Of a DNA stretch of 38,835 nucleotides, positions 15,729-24,174 are shown piece after piece. The translations under genes and the position numbers were made by a program. The stretch's first letter is position 1. Every line of letters starts with the position of its first letter. Under the pieces are notes generated by a model. That model had not been told where the DNA came from, searched no databases, and was given only the letters and a program-made list of their open reading frames with translations. Source of the stretch: Microbacterium sp. (GTDB lineage Bacteria; Actinomycetota; Actinomycetes; Actinomycetales; Microbacteriaceae); the NCBI GenBank assembly GCA_031277885.1, contig JAITLM010000163.1:1-38835 (forward strand). Reading direction: 5' to 3'.

Positions 15729-16622
15729 ATGGACGCTCTCAATCAGATCTTCGGGTGGTTCGGTGACCACTGGTGGATCATCTTCCCCCTCATGGGCGTG
15801 GGTGGCGCCATCGTCGGGCGACTGCAGGCCCTCTCCCGTCAGCACCACAAGCAGAAGCTGGAGACGCTGCGGTTGAAGGGCGAGATCAAGGCCGCCCAGC
15901 TCGCCGCGAGGGGCCAGGTCGCGCCGACGATGTCCCCGCGCGAGGCCGCGCGACAGCAGGCGAACTCCTCCAAGGAGCTGCTCGAGCGCCTGTTCGCCGA
16001 GCATGACGAGGTCACCGCCCGCTGGCTCGACTACGAGCTCGACGTGGCGAAGATGATCGCGTTCCCCGCCATGAGCGACGGGCGCCAGCCGCTGACCGCC
16101 GCGTTCCTGCGTGCGAAGAAGACCGCCGACGCGCTGCGTCCGAGCACCGCCGACGCGAAGATCACCGAGCAGCAGGTCACCGAGTACCTCGACGCGGTCG
16201 GCAACTACGCCGTCGCGTTCGAGATCGCGGAGAAGGACGCCCGCCGCCTGCGCGACTCGACCTTCACGGACGACGAGCGCAAGCGCCTCGAACGCGCGCA
16301 GCACATGCTCAAGGTCGCCGTCGACCAGTCCGCCACACCCGCCGAGCGGCAGACCGCGTACCGTCGCGTGCGCGAGGAGCTGGACGGCCTCATCGACCTC
16401 TCGGACGCCGCCGTCGAGAACCTCGAGAAGAAGGTCGCCCTGCAGCTCGAACAGGGTCACGCGCCAGAGCCCGCGACGACGACGGATCCGTCTGTCGCTG
16501 CGGATCCGGTCGCCGCGACCCCGGCTCCGCAGCCGGTCGCGGATCCGCTCCCGGCGCGGGATCCTCTCGCGAAGGCCGATCCGCTGCGGCAGACCGCGCC
16601 GTTGCACAACCCGGAGCGCTGA
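15729..16622 (+). CDS. Membrane-anchored coiled-coil protein of unknown function
   Basis: The 297-residue product has one N-terminal membrane segment (WWIIFPLMGVGGAIVG, about 15-30) followed by a basic helix (RQHHKQKLETLRLKGEIKAA) and a long charged helical body to about residue 245. The last 50 residues are a low-complexity tail with repeated ADP/DPL units. I do not recognise a named family; similar anchored coiled-coil proteins are common in Actinobacteria, some linked to phage-shock or envelope stress, but nothing here proves that. The DNA of the tail is packed with GATCC units. Topology is probably N-out with the body in the cytoplasm. Confidence 0.8.
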   Translation: MDALNQIFGWFGDHWWIIFPLMGVGGAIVGRLQALSRQHHKQKLETLRLKGEIKAAQLAARGQVAPTMSPREAARQQANSSKELLERLFAEHDEVTARWLDYELDVAKMIAFPAMSDGRQPLTAAFLRAKKTADALRPSTADAKITEQQVTEYLDAVGNYAVAFEIAEKDARRLRDSTFTDDERKRLERAQHMLKVAVDQSATPAERQTAYRRVREELDGLIDLSDAAVENLEKKVALQLEQGHAPEPATTTDPSVAADPVAATPAPQPVADPLPARDPLAKADPLRQTAPLHNPER

Positions 16623-16691
16623 CCGGGCTCAGACCGGCGTCCAGTCACCCCCGGGCGGCTCTCCAACCGCGAGTCGTCCGAACCCGCACCG

Positions 16692-17798
16692 TCATTCCAG
16701 CTGCAGCAGGGCAGCACCGCGCCGCCGCACGTCACCGTCGCCATCGAACTCGACGTGGTTGAACACGATGGCCGACCCATCGGGGACGAAGGACGGATGC
16801 GGGTGGTAGGGGTGTGCGATGAACCCCGTCTCGGCCAGCACCCGACGCCGCCCCGTGAGTGCGTCGATGAGTACGAGCGTGCTCGCCCTCCCGGCATCCG
16901 ACCAACCGCGCCCCGGGGTCAGCGTGGATCCGGTGGTATCGACGACGATGGCGCTGCCATCCCGCGAGATGCCGCAGTGCCAGTCCCTGTCCCCGGGAGA
17001 CACGAGACGGGGTGCGCGGCCGTCGACGTAGGTCTCGTATACACCGCGCGGGCCCGCCGTCGACTCGCCATAGGCGATCACGACCGCGCCGACATCGTGG
17101 AACTTCCAGCGTTCGTGGCCGATCGCGACCGCGACCCCCGCCGTGTCCGACAGCCGATGCTGATCGACGACGGGGCGGCCCGGCGATGCATGCCGCGGGT
17201 GCCAGGCCCACATCCGATCGTCGACCGAGGTCGACGCGCCCTCGTGAGAGTAGCCGACCCACGCCTCGTCCGCGGGTGCGAAGTGGAAATGGTTCGCATG
17301 CCACGGGTGCCGCAGGATCTCCCGCGTGCCGCCTCCGTCGAGATCGAGCAGGAGCGCACGGTACTCCCCCTCGCGAGACTCGCTGATCAGCGCCGTCCGT
17401 CCATCGGCGCTGATGCTCGTCAGGCCGTCGAGCTCCCACCCCTCGGAGACCCGGTAGGCCACCCGAGGCGTGCGCGTCGCCGTGGCGAGCTCGACCTGGA
17501 AGAGCGCGCCCCCGCGCGCGCACACCAGGGTCTGCGCCTGCAGGGCGATGTCGAACCAGGGGACGGAACGCTGCGGCGAGTCCGCCGTCCACGGCTCCCT
17601 GACCTGATCCGACTCTGACGCGAAGAACCCCGCGGAGAGCAGCACCTCTGGGCCGCCCTCTCCGTCCAGCCGGACTCCGACGATCTCTTCGGTGCCGTCA
17701 GCCCGTCCGAGCGCGACGCGTCGTCCCTCATCGAAGTAGCCGTTGCTGTGCGGATAGGTCGCGTACGTGTCCTCGAGCAGCATTCGCGGGATGATCAT
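16692..17798 (-). CDS. Oligogalacturonide lyase-type (PL22-like) beta-propeller enzyme
   Basis: The 368-residue product reads as a beta-propeller with repeated ISADGRTALIS- and ISRDGSAIVVD-type blades. HANHFHFAP and the C-terminal AHPYHPHPSFVPDGSAIVFN match the His-rich metal and catalytic region of oligogalacturonate lyases (PL22), which beta-eliminate short uronate oligomers in the cytoplasm. No signal peptide is seen, in line with that. The ATG at 17798 has AAGGAG upstream and overlaps the acetyltransferase stop by ATGA, so the two are coupled. The usual kdu genes for the downstream pathway are absent here, so the true substrate may differ. Confidence 0.8.
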   Translation of the reverse strand: MIIPRMLLEDTYATYPHSNGYFDEGRRVALGRADGTEEIVGVRLDGEGGPEVLLSAGFFASESDQVREPWTADSPQRSVPWFDIALQAQTLVCARGGALFQVELATATRTPRVAYRVSEGWELDGLTSISADGRTALISESREGEYRALLLDLDGGGTREILRHPWHANHFHFAPADEAWVGYSHEGASTSVDDRMWAWHPRHASPGRPVVDQHRLSDTAGVAVAIGHERWKFHDVGAVVIAYGESTAGPRGVYETYVDGRAPRLVSPGDRDWHCGISRDGSAIVVDTTGSTLTPGRGWSDAGRASTLVLIDALTGRRRVLAETGFIAHPYHPHPSFVPDGSAIVFNHVEFDGDGDVRRRGAALLQLE

Positions 17799-18373
17799 CG
17801 GTTCTCCTTCTGCGTTCGTGCGTCGTCGTGCGGATGTGCCCCTCGATGCGTCACGACTCCTGCGGGCACATCGCGGGAGACGAAGGATTGCGCGCCGATG
17901 GTGGCGCCCGCCCCGACGCGGACGGCCCCGGCGACGATGCTCTGCGGGAAGATCCTCACGCGCTCGGCGATCACGGGATAGCGACCCGCTCGATCGGCCC
18001 CCAGCGTCACCCCCTGATAGATGGTGACGCGATCGCCGACGACGACGCCGATCCCGATCGTCACACCGTGCGGGTGCGGCAAGTACAGCGACCCCAGGAA
18101 CCGCGCGCCCGGTGACACATCGCATCCGTGCCAGCTCAGAAGCAGGTTGCGCGCGACCCTCCCCATGGCCCCGCCTCCCGACGCCATCCGAAACAGCCAT
18201 CCGGCCCGCAAGGACGGATGGGTGAGTCCGCGCAGAAGCGACGGACCACGCGCAGTCCGCCCGCCGGCCAGTTCGCTCAGAAACCGGGCATCGTCATCGA
18301 GACCACGCCGCGCATCGCGCAGGCGCCGGCGAATGCCGCGACCCGTCATGGCATCCGGATCTCGAGCGGTCAT
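17795..18373 (-). CDS. Serine-acetyltransferase-type hexapeptide-repeat transferase
   Basis: The 192-residue protein ends in a left-handed beta-helix: HPHGVTIGIGVVVGDRVTIY, QGVTLGAD, then VIAERVRIFPQSIVAGAVRV, GAGATIGAQSFVSRDVPAG. The HPHG and QGVTLG signatures are those of CysE-type acyltransferases that move acetyl from acetyl-CoA. The N-terminal helical part is shorter than in CysE and the locus is about sugars, so a sugar or oligosaccharide acceptor is as likely as serine. The ATG at 18373 has AAGGAG six bases upstream. It is the first gene of a two-gene minus unit, reading away from the shared promoter region at 18411-18446. Confidence 0.85.
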   Translation of the reverse strand: MTARDPDAMTGRGIRRRLRDARRGLDDDARFLSELAGGRTARGPSLLRGLTHPSLRAGWLFRMASGGGAMGRVARNLLLSWHGCDVSPGARFLGSLYLPHPHGVTIGIGVVVGDRVTIYQGVTLGADRAGRYPVIAERVRIFPQSIVAGAVRVGAGATIGAQSFVSRDVPAGVVTHRGAHPHDDARTQKENR

Positions 18374-18410
18374 GTCGTCTCCTTCGGTGGCGGAAAGCGC
18401 GTGAGAACCC

Positions 18411-18446
18411 ACACTAGACTAATTCCATTAAATTGAAATAGGCTGA
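18411..18446. promoter_or_regulatory. Divergent promoter with putative ROK operator
   Basis: On the plus strand TAGACT (18415-18420) and TAGGCT (18439-18444) are 18 bp apart and resemble -35 and -10 boxes for the deacetylase operon. The spacer and flanks (18417-18439) are AT-rich; on the minus strand they contain TTCAATTTAATGGAATTAG. This matches 18 of 23 positions of the site before the mannosidase operon at 31481-31503. The AT-rich block is unusual for this genome. Read the other way it could also serve the acetyltransferase-lyase unit. Confidence 0.6.
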
Positions 18447-18522
18447 TTCCAACACCTGTCGACCGCAGAAGGGGCGAGGACGTGGCACCCATAGCCGTCA
18501 TCGATGACGGAAGGTTTCGGGC

Positions 18523-19236
18523 ATGACCGGCCGCCTGGCGCTGACCTTCGACGACCGCCACGTCGACAGCTGGGTGTCGGCACGGCCGCTCCTCGATGCC
18601 GTCGGCGCACGAGCGACCTTCTTCCTCGTCGAGGCCGACCTGCTCGACCGTCACGAGCGGTCCGGCATCCGTGCGCTCCTCGCCGACGGGCACTCGATCG
18701 GCTCGCACGGCGCCCGGCACCGCAACGCCGACGAGACGATCGCCCGCGCCGGCGCGGCCTCCTACCTCGCCGACGAGATCGATCCGAGCCTGCGGGCGCT
18801 GCGCGCCCTCGGCGCATCCGCGCAGACGTTCGCCTACCCGAACTCGCGCCGCGACGAGGCGAGCGACGACATCCTGCTCGCACGATTCGACCACTTGCGC
18901 ACCGGCGGCCCGCGTACCGACGACCCCGCCGCAGCAGCCCGCGCGATCAGCCCGCCCGGTTCATCGGTGCGCGTGCATCCCGGCCGCGGTATCGACACCG
19001 CGCGCGGCGAACGCGCACACCCTGCCGACGCCGATGTCCTGAGCGGGATGATGCGTCACCTCGCCGACCACGGGGGGACCCTGGTGCTCTATGCGCACGA
19101 CATCGCCGCATCATCACCGGCGAATCACATCCATCCCGATCGACTCCGCCGCATCCTGATCGAGGCCTCCGGCCTGGGCCTGGACCTCCTCGGCATGGAC
19201 GCCCTCCCCGACCCAGAAGGACATCGTGAACCCTGA
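18523..19236 (+). CDS. NodB-type polysaccharide deacetylase
   Basis: The 237-residue protein has the CE4/NodB core: LALTFDD (Asp10, Asp11), ATFFLVEADLLDRHE, GHSIGSHGARH (His62 and His66 as metal ligands) and a C-terminal TLVLYAHDIA strand with a His. These enzymes remove N- or O-acetyl groups from glycans with a metal and Asp/His chemistry. There is no signal peptide, so it probably acts on imported oligosaccharides in the cytoplasm. GGAAGG precedes the ATG. It is the first gene of a plus-strand operon and overlaps the next gene by 11 bases. Confidence 0.88.
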   Translation: MTGRLALTFDDRHVDSWVSARPLLDAVGARATFFLVEADLLDRHERSGIRALLADGHSIGSHGARHRNADETIARAGAASYLADEIDPSLRALRALGASAQTFAYPNSRRDEASDDILLARFDHLRTGGPRTDDPAAAARAISPPGSSVRVHPGRGIDTARGERAHPADADVLSGMMRHLADHGGTLVLYAHDIAASSPANHIHPDRLRRILIEASGLGLDLLGMDALPDPEGHREP

Positions 19237-21085
19237 TCCCCTCTCCCTCGATGCCGCCCGACGCGGCGGCGACGCCGGCTACGACCCGGAGCGCGGCCTC
19301 CTCCTCGCCGACGCGACCCCGAATCCGATCCACACCAGGATCGTGAGCGGACGCGCGCACCGCATTCGCGACAGCCTCGCCTACGTCCTCGCCCTCTGGG
19401 AGCTCCATCGCGCGGGCGACACCGTCATCGACGGCGAGGCCCGCGTCGTGCGCGCCGCGCGCGTGCTCGACGAGGTACTGGCGCTGCAGGACACCGATCC
19501 CGCCAGCGCGACATACGGGCTCTGGTCGTACTGGGCCGAGGAGTCGCTGAGCGAGATGTCGCCGCCGGATTGGAACTGGGCGGACTTCCTGGGCGAGTTC
19601 CTCGCGCTGCTCCTGCTCCGTCACGGCGACGACCTCGATCCCGCCCTCAGCGGTCGCGCCCGCGCGGCTCTGGGCCATGCCGCCGCCTCGATCGTCCGCC
19701 GCGACGTCGACCTCGACTACACGAACATCGCGGTGAAGGGCGCCTTCGTCACGCTCGCGGCGGGGAGCATCCTCGACGACGAGAGCATGACCACGTACGG
19801 GCGAGACCGTCTGCGCCGTCTGCACGCCTCGCTCACCGAGAGCCGGAGTCTCGCCGAGTACAACTCCCCCACGTACTGGCACGTCGTGATGGCCGCGTTC
19901 ACCGGCATCCGGCAATACATCGCCGACGCGGAGCTCGCCGGTCTCGCCGAGGACCTCGAACACGTCGCCTGGGAGCACTTCCTCGCACGCTGGCACCCTC
20001 CGACGGGTCAGCTCACAGGCCCCATGGCACGGTGCTACGCCACCGATCTGCACCGGCGGTCCGGTCCCCTCCTGGTCGTCCAGCGCGTGGCCTCCCACAC
20101 GTGGCGCTTCTTCGATGAGAGCACGCTGCCCGCCGACGTCCACGCTGCCCACGATGCCGTGCTCGACTATCGCATCCCCGACGAGCTCCGGCCTTTCCTG
20201 GACCGTCCGGCCGGGGCATCCACCGTGACGGAGACCTTCGCCGAGACCCATTACATCCCCGGACAGGTCGCCGGGATCTCCGCCGCGGCGGCGGCGGGAC
20301 ACCCTCCGATCGCGGTGCCGACCATCGGCACAAGTTGGCGCGAGGGCACCGTCACCCTCGGCAGCGTGAACTTCGGCGACACCTGGGTTCAGCGACGGCC
20401 TCTGCTGGGCTACTGGGCAGAGCCGGGCGATGATCCCACGGACGTCGACGCGGTCGCCCGGTACGTGTCGGTCGAGGTGCTGCGCGACGGGCACGGGTTC
20501 GCAGGCGGCTCCTTCAGCTCGGCGCAGGAGGGCGGGGACGTCCTCTGGGCCGTCGGCTGCGCGACCCCCTCAGGCGACGAGCACATCCACCTCGACACGA
20601 TCCCGGCAGGTGCACCCATCCGCACCACGACTCTCATCGCGCGGTTCTCGATCAGGGGGCTCGACGGATCCGAGGTGCTGGTCGACGGTCTTCCGCTGGG
20701 CGATGCCCCTCACGACGGCGTGCGCCTCGTCCGCGTGCTGACGCGCTCCGTCCGGCTGGAGTGGCAACTCGCCGCCGCGCGATTCGACGGATCCGAGCGC
20801 TCCGCGCGCGTATCGAGGGTCGAGGGAGGGATCGACATCGACATCGCCTGGGTCGACGGCGGCGAACCGCGCGATCTCGTCTTCTCCGACCTCGCCGACG
20901 TCTTCGCCTCCGGGCTGCTGCGGCTCCGCGACGGCGCACTGGACGAGGCCCGCGTCAGGGTCGAAGACACCGGCGGCGTCATCCTGCTCCGCAGCTCCAC
21001 GGATGGCGGGGACCTCGCGCTCCTGGCGCCCGCCGCTGCGGGCTCCCGCCTCGATCACGCACTCATCGCCGCACGCAACCTCTGA
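19226..21085 (+). CDS. Large putative alpha/alpha-toroid carbohydrate-active enzyme, family unassigned
   Basis: The 619-residue product starts at a GTG with AAGGA upstream. Residues 40-330 are helix-rich, in the manner of an (alpha/alpha) toroid (SLAYVLALWELHR, WADFLGEFLALLLLR, then VKGAFVTLAAGSILDD). Residues 380-619 are rich in beta strands. Conserved-looking motifs are YTNIAVKGA (165-173), EYNSPTYW (211-218) and GPMARCY (265-271). This two-part layout recalls heparinase II/III- and related lyase or hydrolase families, but I cannot place it in one and I do not assign a reaction. There is no signal peptide. Its place between a deacetylase and an acetyl esterase suggests it cuts the same acetylated oligosaccharide. 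Confidence 0.8.
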   Translation: MNPDPLSLDAARRGGDAGYDPERGLLLADATPNPIHTRIVSGRAHRIRDSLAYVLALWELHRAGDTVIDGEARVVRAARVLDEVLALQDTDPASATYGLWSYWAEESLSEMSPPDWNWADFLGEFLALLLLRHGDDLDPALSGRARAALGHAAASIVRRDVDLDYTNIAVKGAFVTLAAGSILDDESMTTYGRDRLRRLHASLTESRSLAEYNSPTYWHVVMAAFTGIRQYIADAELAGLAEDLEHVAWEHFLARWHPPTGQLTGPMARCYATDLHRRSGPLLVVQRVASHTWRFFDESTLPADVHAAHDAVLDYRIPDELRPFLDRPAGASTVTETFAETHYIPGQVAGISAAAAAGHPPIAVPTIGTSWREGTVTLGSVNFGDTWVQRRPLLGYWAEPGDDPTDVDAVARYVSVEVLRDGHGFAGGSFSSAQEGGDVLWAVGCATPSGDEHIHLDTIPAGAPIRTTTLIARFSIRGLDGSEVLVDGLPLGDAPHDGVRLVRVLTRSVRLEWQLAAARFDGSERSARVSRVEGGIDIDIAWVDGGEPRDLVFSDLADVFASGLLRLRDGALDEARVRVEDTGGVILLRSSTDGGDLALLAPAAAGSRLDHALIAARNL

Positions 21086-21121
21086 CGACCCGACCCGACG
21101 CCCGAGACCAAGGACAGCACC

Positions 21122-22084
21122 ATGGCACAGTTCGACCTCCCCCTCGATGAGCTCCAGAGCTACCGGCCGCCGCGCGAGGAGCCCGCCGACTTCGACGGCT
21201 TCTGGACCGAGACGCTTCGCGCATCGCGTGACCACGGCAGCGCGCAGTTCATCCCTGTGCCGTCGCCACTGCGCAGCATCCTCGTCGAGGACGTCACCTT
21301 CCCCGGCTTCGCGGGCCAGCCGATCAAGGGCTGGATGCTGCGGCCTGCGGACGGCGGCATCCGTGCGACCGTGGTGCAGTACATCGGCTATTCCGGAGGA
21401 CGCGGAGTGCCGGAGCAATGGACGTTGCTGCCGAGCGCCGGATACGCGGTGCTCGTCATGGACAGCAGAGGACAGGGCAGCAGCGGCGCAGTGGGCGACA
21501 CCGCCGACCCGGTCGGCAGCGGCCCCCAGATCGCCGGCCGGCTCAGTGCAGGCATCGAGGATCCGCACGACTACTACTATCGGCGGATCTTCGCGGATGC
21601 CGCGTGCGCGGTCGATGCCGCCCGCAGTCACGCCATGGTCGACCCGGATCGCGTCGTCGTCGCCGGCGGGAGCCAGGGCGGCGGCATCGCTCTCGCGGCT
21701 GCCGGGCTCTGCGACGGTCTCGCCGGGGCGATGATTGATGTGCCGTTCCTCAGCCACTTCCGGCGCGCGCTGAGGATCACCGATGCAACCCCCTACAGCG
21801 AGCTCACCCTCTACATGCAGACCCGCCGCGGGGAGGAGGAGGACGTCTTCCGCGTGCTGTCCTACTTCGATGGGGTGAATTTCGCCGCGCGCGCCACCGC
21901 GAAGGCGCTGTTCTCCGTCGCGCTGTGCGACATGGTGTGCCCGCCCTCCACCGTCTACGCCGCGTTCAACACCTACGCGACCGACGACAAGGAGATGGCC
22001 GTGTACCCGTACAACGGCCACGAGGGCGGCCAGTGGAACCAGACTCTCCGCCATCTCGCCTTCCTCGACGATGTCTTCTCCTGA
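21122..22084 (+). CDS. CE7-type acetyl esterase (acetyl xylan esterase/cephalosporin-C deacetylase)
   Basis: The 320-residue alpha/beta-hydrolase matches the AXE1/CE7 family in length and motifs. It begins FDLPLDELQSYRPP and FDGFWTETL, has RGQGSS (116-121), the nucleophile elbow GGSQGGG with Ser184, Asp270 in LCDMVCPPST and His300 in YNGHEGGQ. CE7 enzymes remove acetyl groups from short xylo- and other oligosaccharides in the cytoplasm, and no signal peptide is present here. The gene follows the toroid enzyme by 36 bases and is separated from the next gene by 123 bases without a clear feature. The substrate is probably an imported acetylated oligosaccharide. Confidence 0.9.
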   Translation: MAQFDLPLDELQSYRPPREEPADFDGFWTETLRASRDHGSAQFIPVPSPLRSILVEDVTFPGFAGQPIKGWMLRPADGGIRATVVQYIGYSGGRGVPEQWTLLPSAGYAVLVMDSRGQGSSGAVGDTADPVGSGPQIAGRLSAGIEDPHDYYYRRIFADAACAVDAARSHAMVDPDRVVVAGGSQGGGIALAAAGLCDGLAGAMIDVPFLSHFRRALRITDATPYSELTLYMQTRRGEEEDVFRVLSYFDGVNFAARATAKALFSVALCDMVCPPSTVYAAFNTYATDDKEMAVYPYNGHEGGQWNQTLRHLAFLDDVFS

Positions 22085-22207
22085 GGGTGCGGTGATCCTG
22101 ACCTGGACTCCCGGCCGACGGGCTCTCGAGTTCTCCGGAACGTCACCGTCGGCTGCACCGGCCGTGCGCTCACCCTCCACACTCCACCCCTGAAAGCAGA
22201 GGCTGAC

Positions 22208-23305
22208 ATGTCCCCCTCCCCCTTGCGCGCTGTCCTGGTCGGAGCAGGCGGCATCGCCGATGCCGTGCATATGCCGTCGATCCATGAGATCGGCCCTGAG
22301 GAGCTGATCGTGGACTCGGTCGTCGAGATCGACGATGATCGCCGTGCTGCGTTCGCCGCACGCTGGGGGATCCCCCACCACACCGCGTCGCTCGAGGAAG
22401 CGCTCGCACGGCGTCCCGACCTCGTGATCCTGTGCACCCCGCCGTCTCTGCACCGCCAACAGGTGATCGCCTGTCTGGAAGCCGGTGTGACCGTCTGGTG
22501 CGAGAAGCCGCCGGCGCTGAGTCTCGCCGACTACGACGCGATGACGGCCGGCGAACGCGATGGCGGCCCATGGGCGCCGATCGTGTTCCAGCAGCGCTAC
22601 GGATCCGGCGCCCGGCATGCCCGCGGACTGCTCGCATCCGGAGCACTCGGGCGACCATTGCTCGCCCACTGCCAGACCACCTGGTTCCGCGGCGAGGATT
22701 ACTTCGCTCAGCCCTGGCGTGGCAGTTTCTCCGGCGACGGCGGGCTGATCATGGCGCTCGGCATCCACCAGATCGACCTGATGCTCATGCTGCTGGGGGA
22801 GTGGGAGGAGATCTCCGCGCAGGTCGCCCGGCGTCTGCGGGACATCGAGACCGACGATGTCGCGACCGCCTGGGTGCGGTTCGCCGACGGAACCCTCGCG
22901 ACGATCGCGAACAGTGCGGTGTCGCCCGCGCAGACGAGCCGCATCCGGCTCGACACCGAGAAGGCGACCGTCGAGCTCAGCCATCTCTACGGCTATGACA
23001 ACGACGACTGGCGCTACACCCCCGCGCCCGGCGCGAGCGAAGAGCTGATCGCCTCCTGGGCCAATCACCTGCCGAACGAACGCAGCACGCACACTCCGCA
23101 GCTGAGGCGCCTCGTCGCCGATCTGCGCGCCGGCCGGCGCCCCGAGGCCAGCGGCGAAGACGGACGTCACGCTCTGGAGCTCGTCACGGCACTGTACAAA
23201 TCGGCGCTCACCGGCGAGACCGTCTCCCGCGGGAGCATCGGTCCCGGGGACCCCTTCTACACGGCGCTGAACGGCGGCATCGGCATCGGAACGGAGCACG
23301 CATGA
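22208..23305 (+). CDS. Gfo/Idh/MocA-family NAD(P)-dependent oxidoreductase (first copy)
   Basis: The 365-residue product has the N-terminal Rossmann motif VLVGAGGIAD (10-18), the CEKPP block with Lys100 (the conserved EKP lysine), and GIHQIDLML with His187 and Asp190 as the usual catalytic residues in the C-terminal beta-sheet domain. The family oxidises or reduces hydroxyls of sugars, inositols or sugar acids in the cytoplasm. It overlaps the next gene, a DUF6807 protein, by ATGA. Pairs of this kind recur in sugar catabolic loci, so the two probably act on the same sugar. Confidence 0.92.
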   Translation: MSPSPLRAVLVGAGGIADAVHMPSIHEIGPEELIVDSVVEIDDDRRAAFAARWGIPHHTASLEEALARRPDLVILCTPPSLHRQQVIACLEAGVTVWCEKPPALSLADYDAMTAGERDGGPWAPIVFQQRYGSGARHARGLLASGALGRPLLAHCQTTWFRGEDYFAQPWRGSFSGDGGLIMALGIHQIDLMLMLLGEWEEISAQVARRLRDIETDDVATAWVRFADGTLATIANSAVSPAQTSRIRLDTEKATVELSHLYGYDNDDWRYTPAPGASEELIASWANHLPNERSTHTPQLRRLVADLRAGRRPEASGEDGRHALELVTALYKSALTGETVSRGSIGPGDPFYTALNGGIGIGTEHA

Positions 23306-24174
23306 ACATCGTGGACCACGGAGAGCACGTCGTCGTGGTCCACGACGACGTGGACCTGGCGCGCTACGTCGTGGTGTCGGATGCCCCTGCCTTCGAGGCG
23401 CCGAAGCCGTACCTGCATCCGCTGCGCACGCTCGCGGGCGACGTCGTCACGAACTTCCGGCCGCACGACCACCGCTGGCACAAGGGTCTGCAGCTGACGT
23501 GCACCGACCTGTCGGGCCACAATCTCTGGGGCGGGCACACCTGGGTCGACGGCACCGGATACACCGCGCTCGACAACCTCGGCCGGATGGATCCCGAGGG
23601 GCCCATCACGGTGACATCCGAGACGATCGAGCACGACCTGGTCTGGCGTTCCGCCCGCGACGAGGCCCTCGTCGGCGAGCGCCGATCGCTGCGATTCGAG
23701 CTCCTCGACGACAAGACCTGGGCGCTGACGTGGACGGGAGAACTGCGCAACCTCACCGGTGAGCGACTCTCGTTCGGCAGCCCCGCGACCCGTGGACTCG
23801 CCGGTTCCGGCTACAGCGGGTTGTGGTGGCGGGGGCCTCGGAGCTTCACGGGCGGCCAAGTGCTGCTGCCGACCGGCCAGATCCCGGCGTCCGAGGCCAG
23901 GGGATCGGACGCGGAATGGCTCGCTTTCGTCGGCACGCACGACGGCGTCGACCGCTCGTCGACCCTCGTGTTCGAACAGACCCTGCCGGCCGAGAGATTC
24001 CGCACGCACTGGTTCGTCCGCTCGGAGGAATTCGCCGCGGTCAATCCCTCGTGGGCCTTCGAGCGCACCTTTCCGCTCGAGCCCGATGAGACGGTGCGCA
24101 TCGGCTATCGGGTGACGATCGCCGATGGCGCCCTCTCGATCGAGGACATCGAGCGCCTTCGGAGCCTGCGGTGA
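23302..24174 (+). CDS. DUF6807/PmoA-family protein
   Basis: The 290-residue protein resembles the DUF6807 group, formerly annotated as methane oxygenase PmoA although unrelated to methane oxidation. Recognisable parts are KPYLHPLRTLAGDVVTNFRP, the His cluster DHRWHKG, LWGGHTWVDGTGY and GLWWRGPRSFTGG. The many strands suggest a galactose-mutarotase-like beta-sandwich; the His cluster may be the active site. It overlaps its neighbours by ATGA and GTGA, so expression is tightly coupled. The function is unknown, though the steady company of Gfo/Idh/MocA proteins supports a role in sugar or sugar-acid handling. Confidence 0.8.
   Translation: MNIVDHGEHVVVVHDDVDLARYVVVSDAPAFEAPKPYLHPLRTLAGDVVTNFRPHDHRWHKGLQLTCTDLSGHNLWGGHTWVDGTGYTALDNLGRMDPEGPITVTSETIEHDLVWRSARDEALVGERRSLRFELLDDKTWALTWTGELRNLTGERLSFGSPATRGLAGSGYSGLWWRGPRSFTGGQVLLPTGQIPASEARGSDAEWLAFVGTHDGVDRSSTLVFEQTLPAERFRTHWFVRSEEFAAVNPSWAFERTFPLEPDETVRIGYRVTIADGALSIEDIERLRSLR

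Noticed and set aside
22071..22193. Possible 40-residue frame MSSPEGAVILTWTPGRRALE... in the gap between the esterase and oxidoreductase genes
   Set aside because: It has no ribosome site and no recognisable feature; it may be a gene remnant, but nothing supports translation.
20570..23299. Minus-strand frame of 909 residues
   Set aside because: It is antisense to four recognisable plus-strand genes and reads as low-complexity Arg/Val/Ala sequence, a typical shadow in high-GC DNA.
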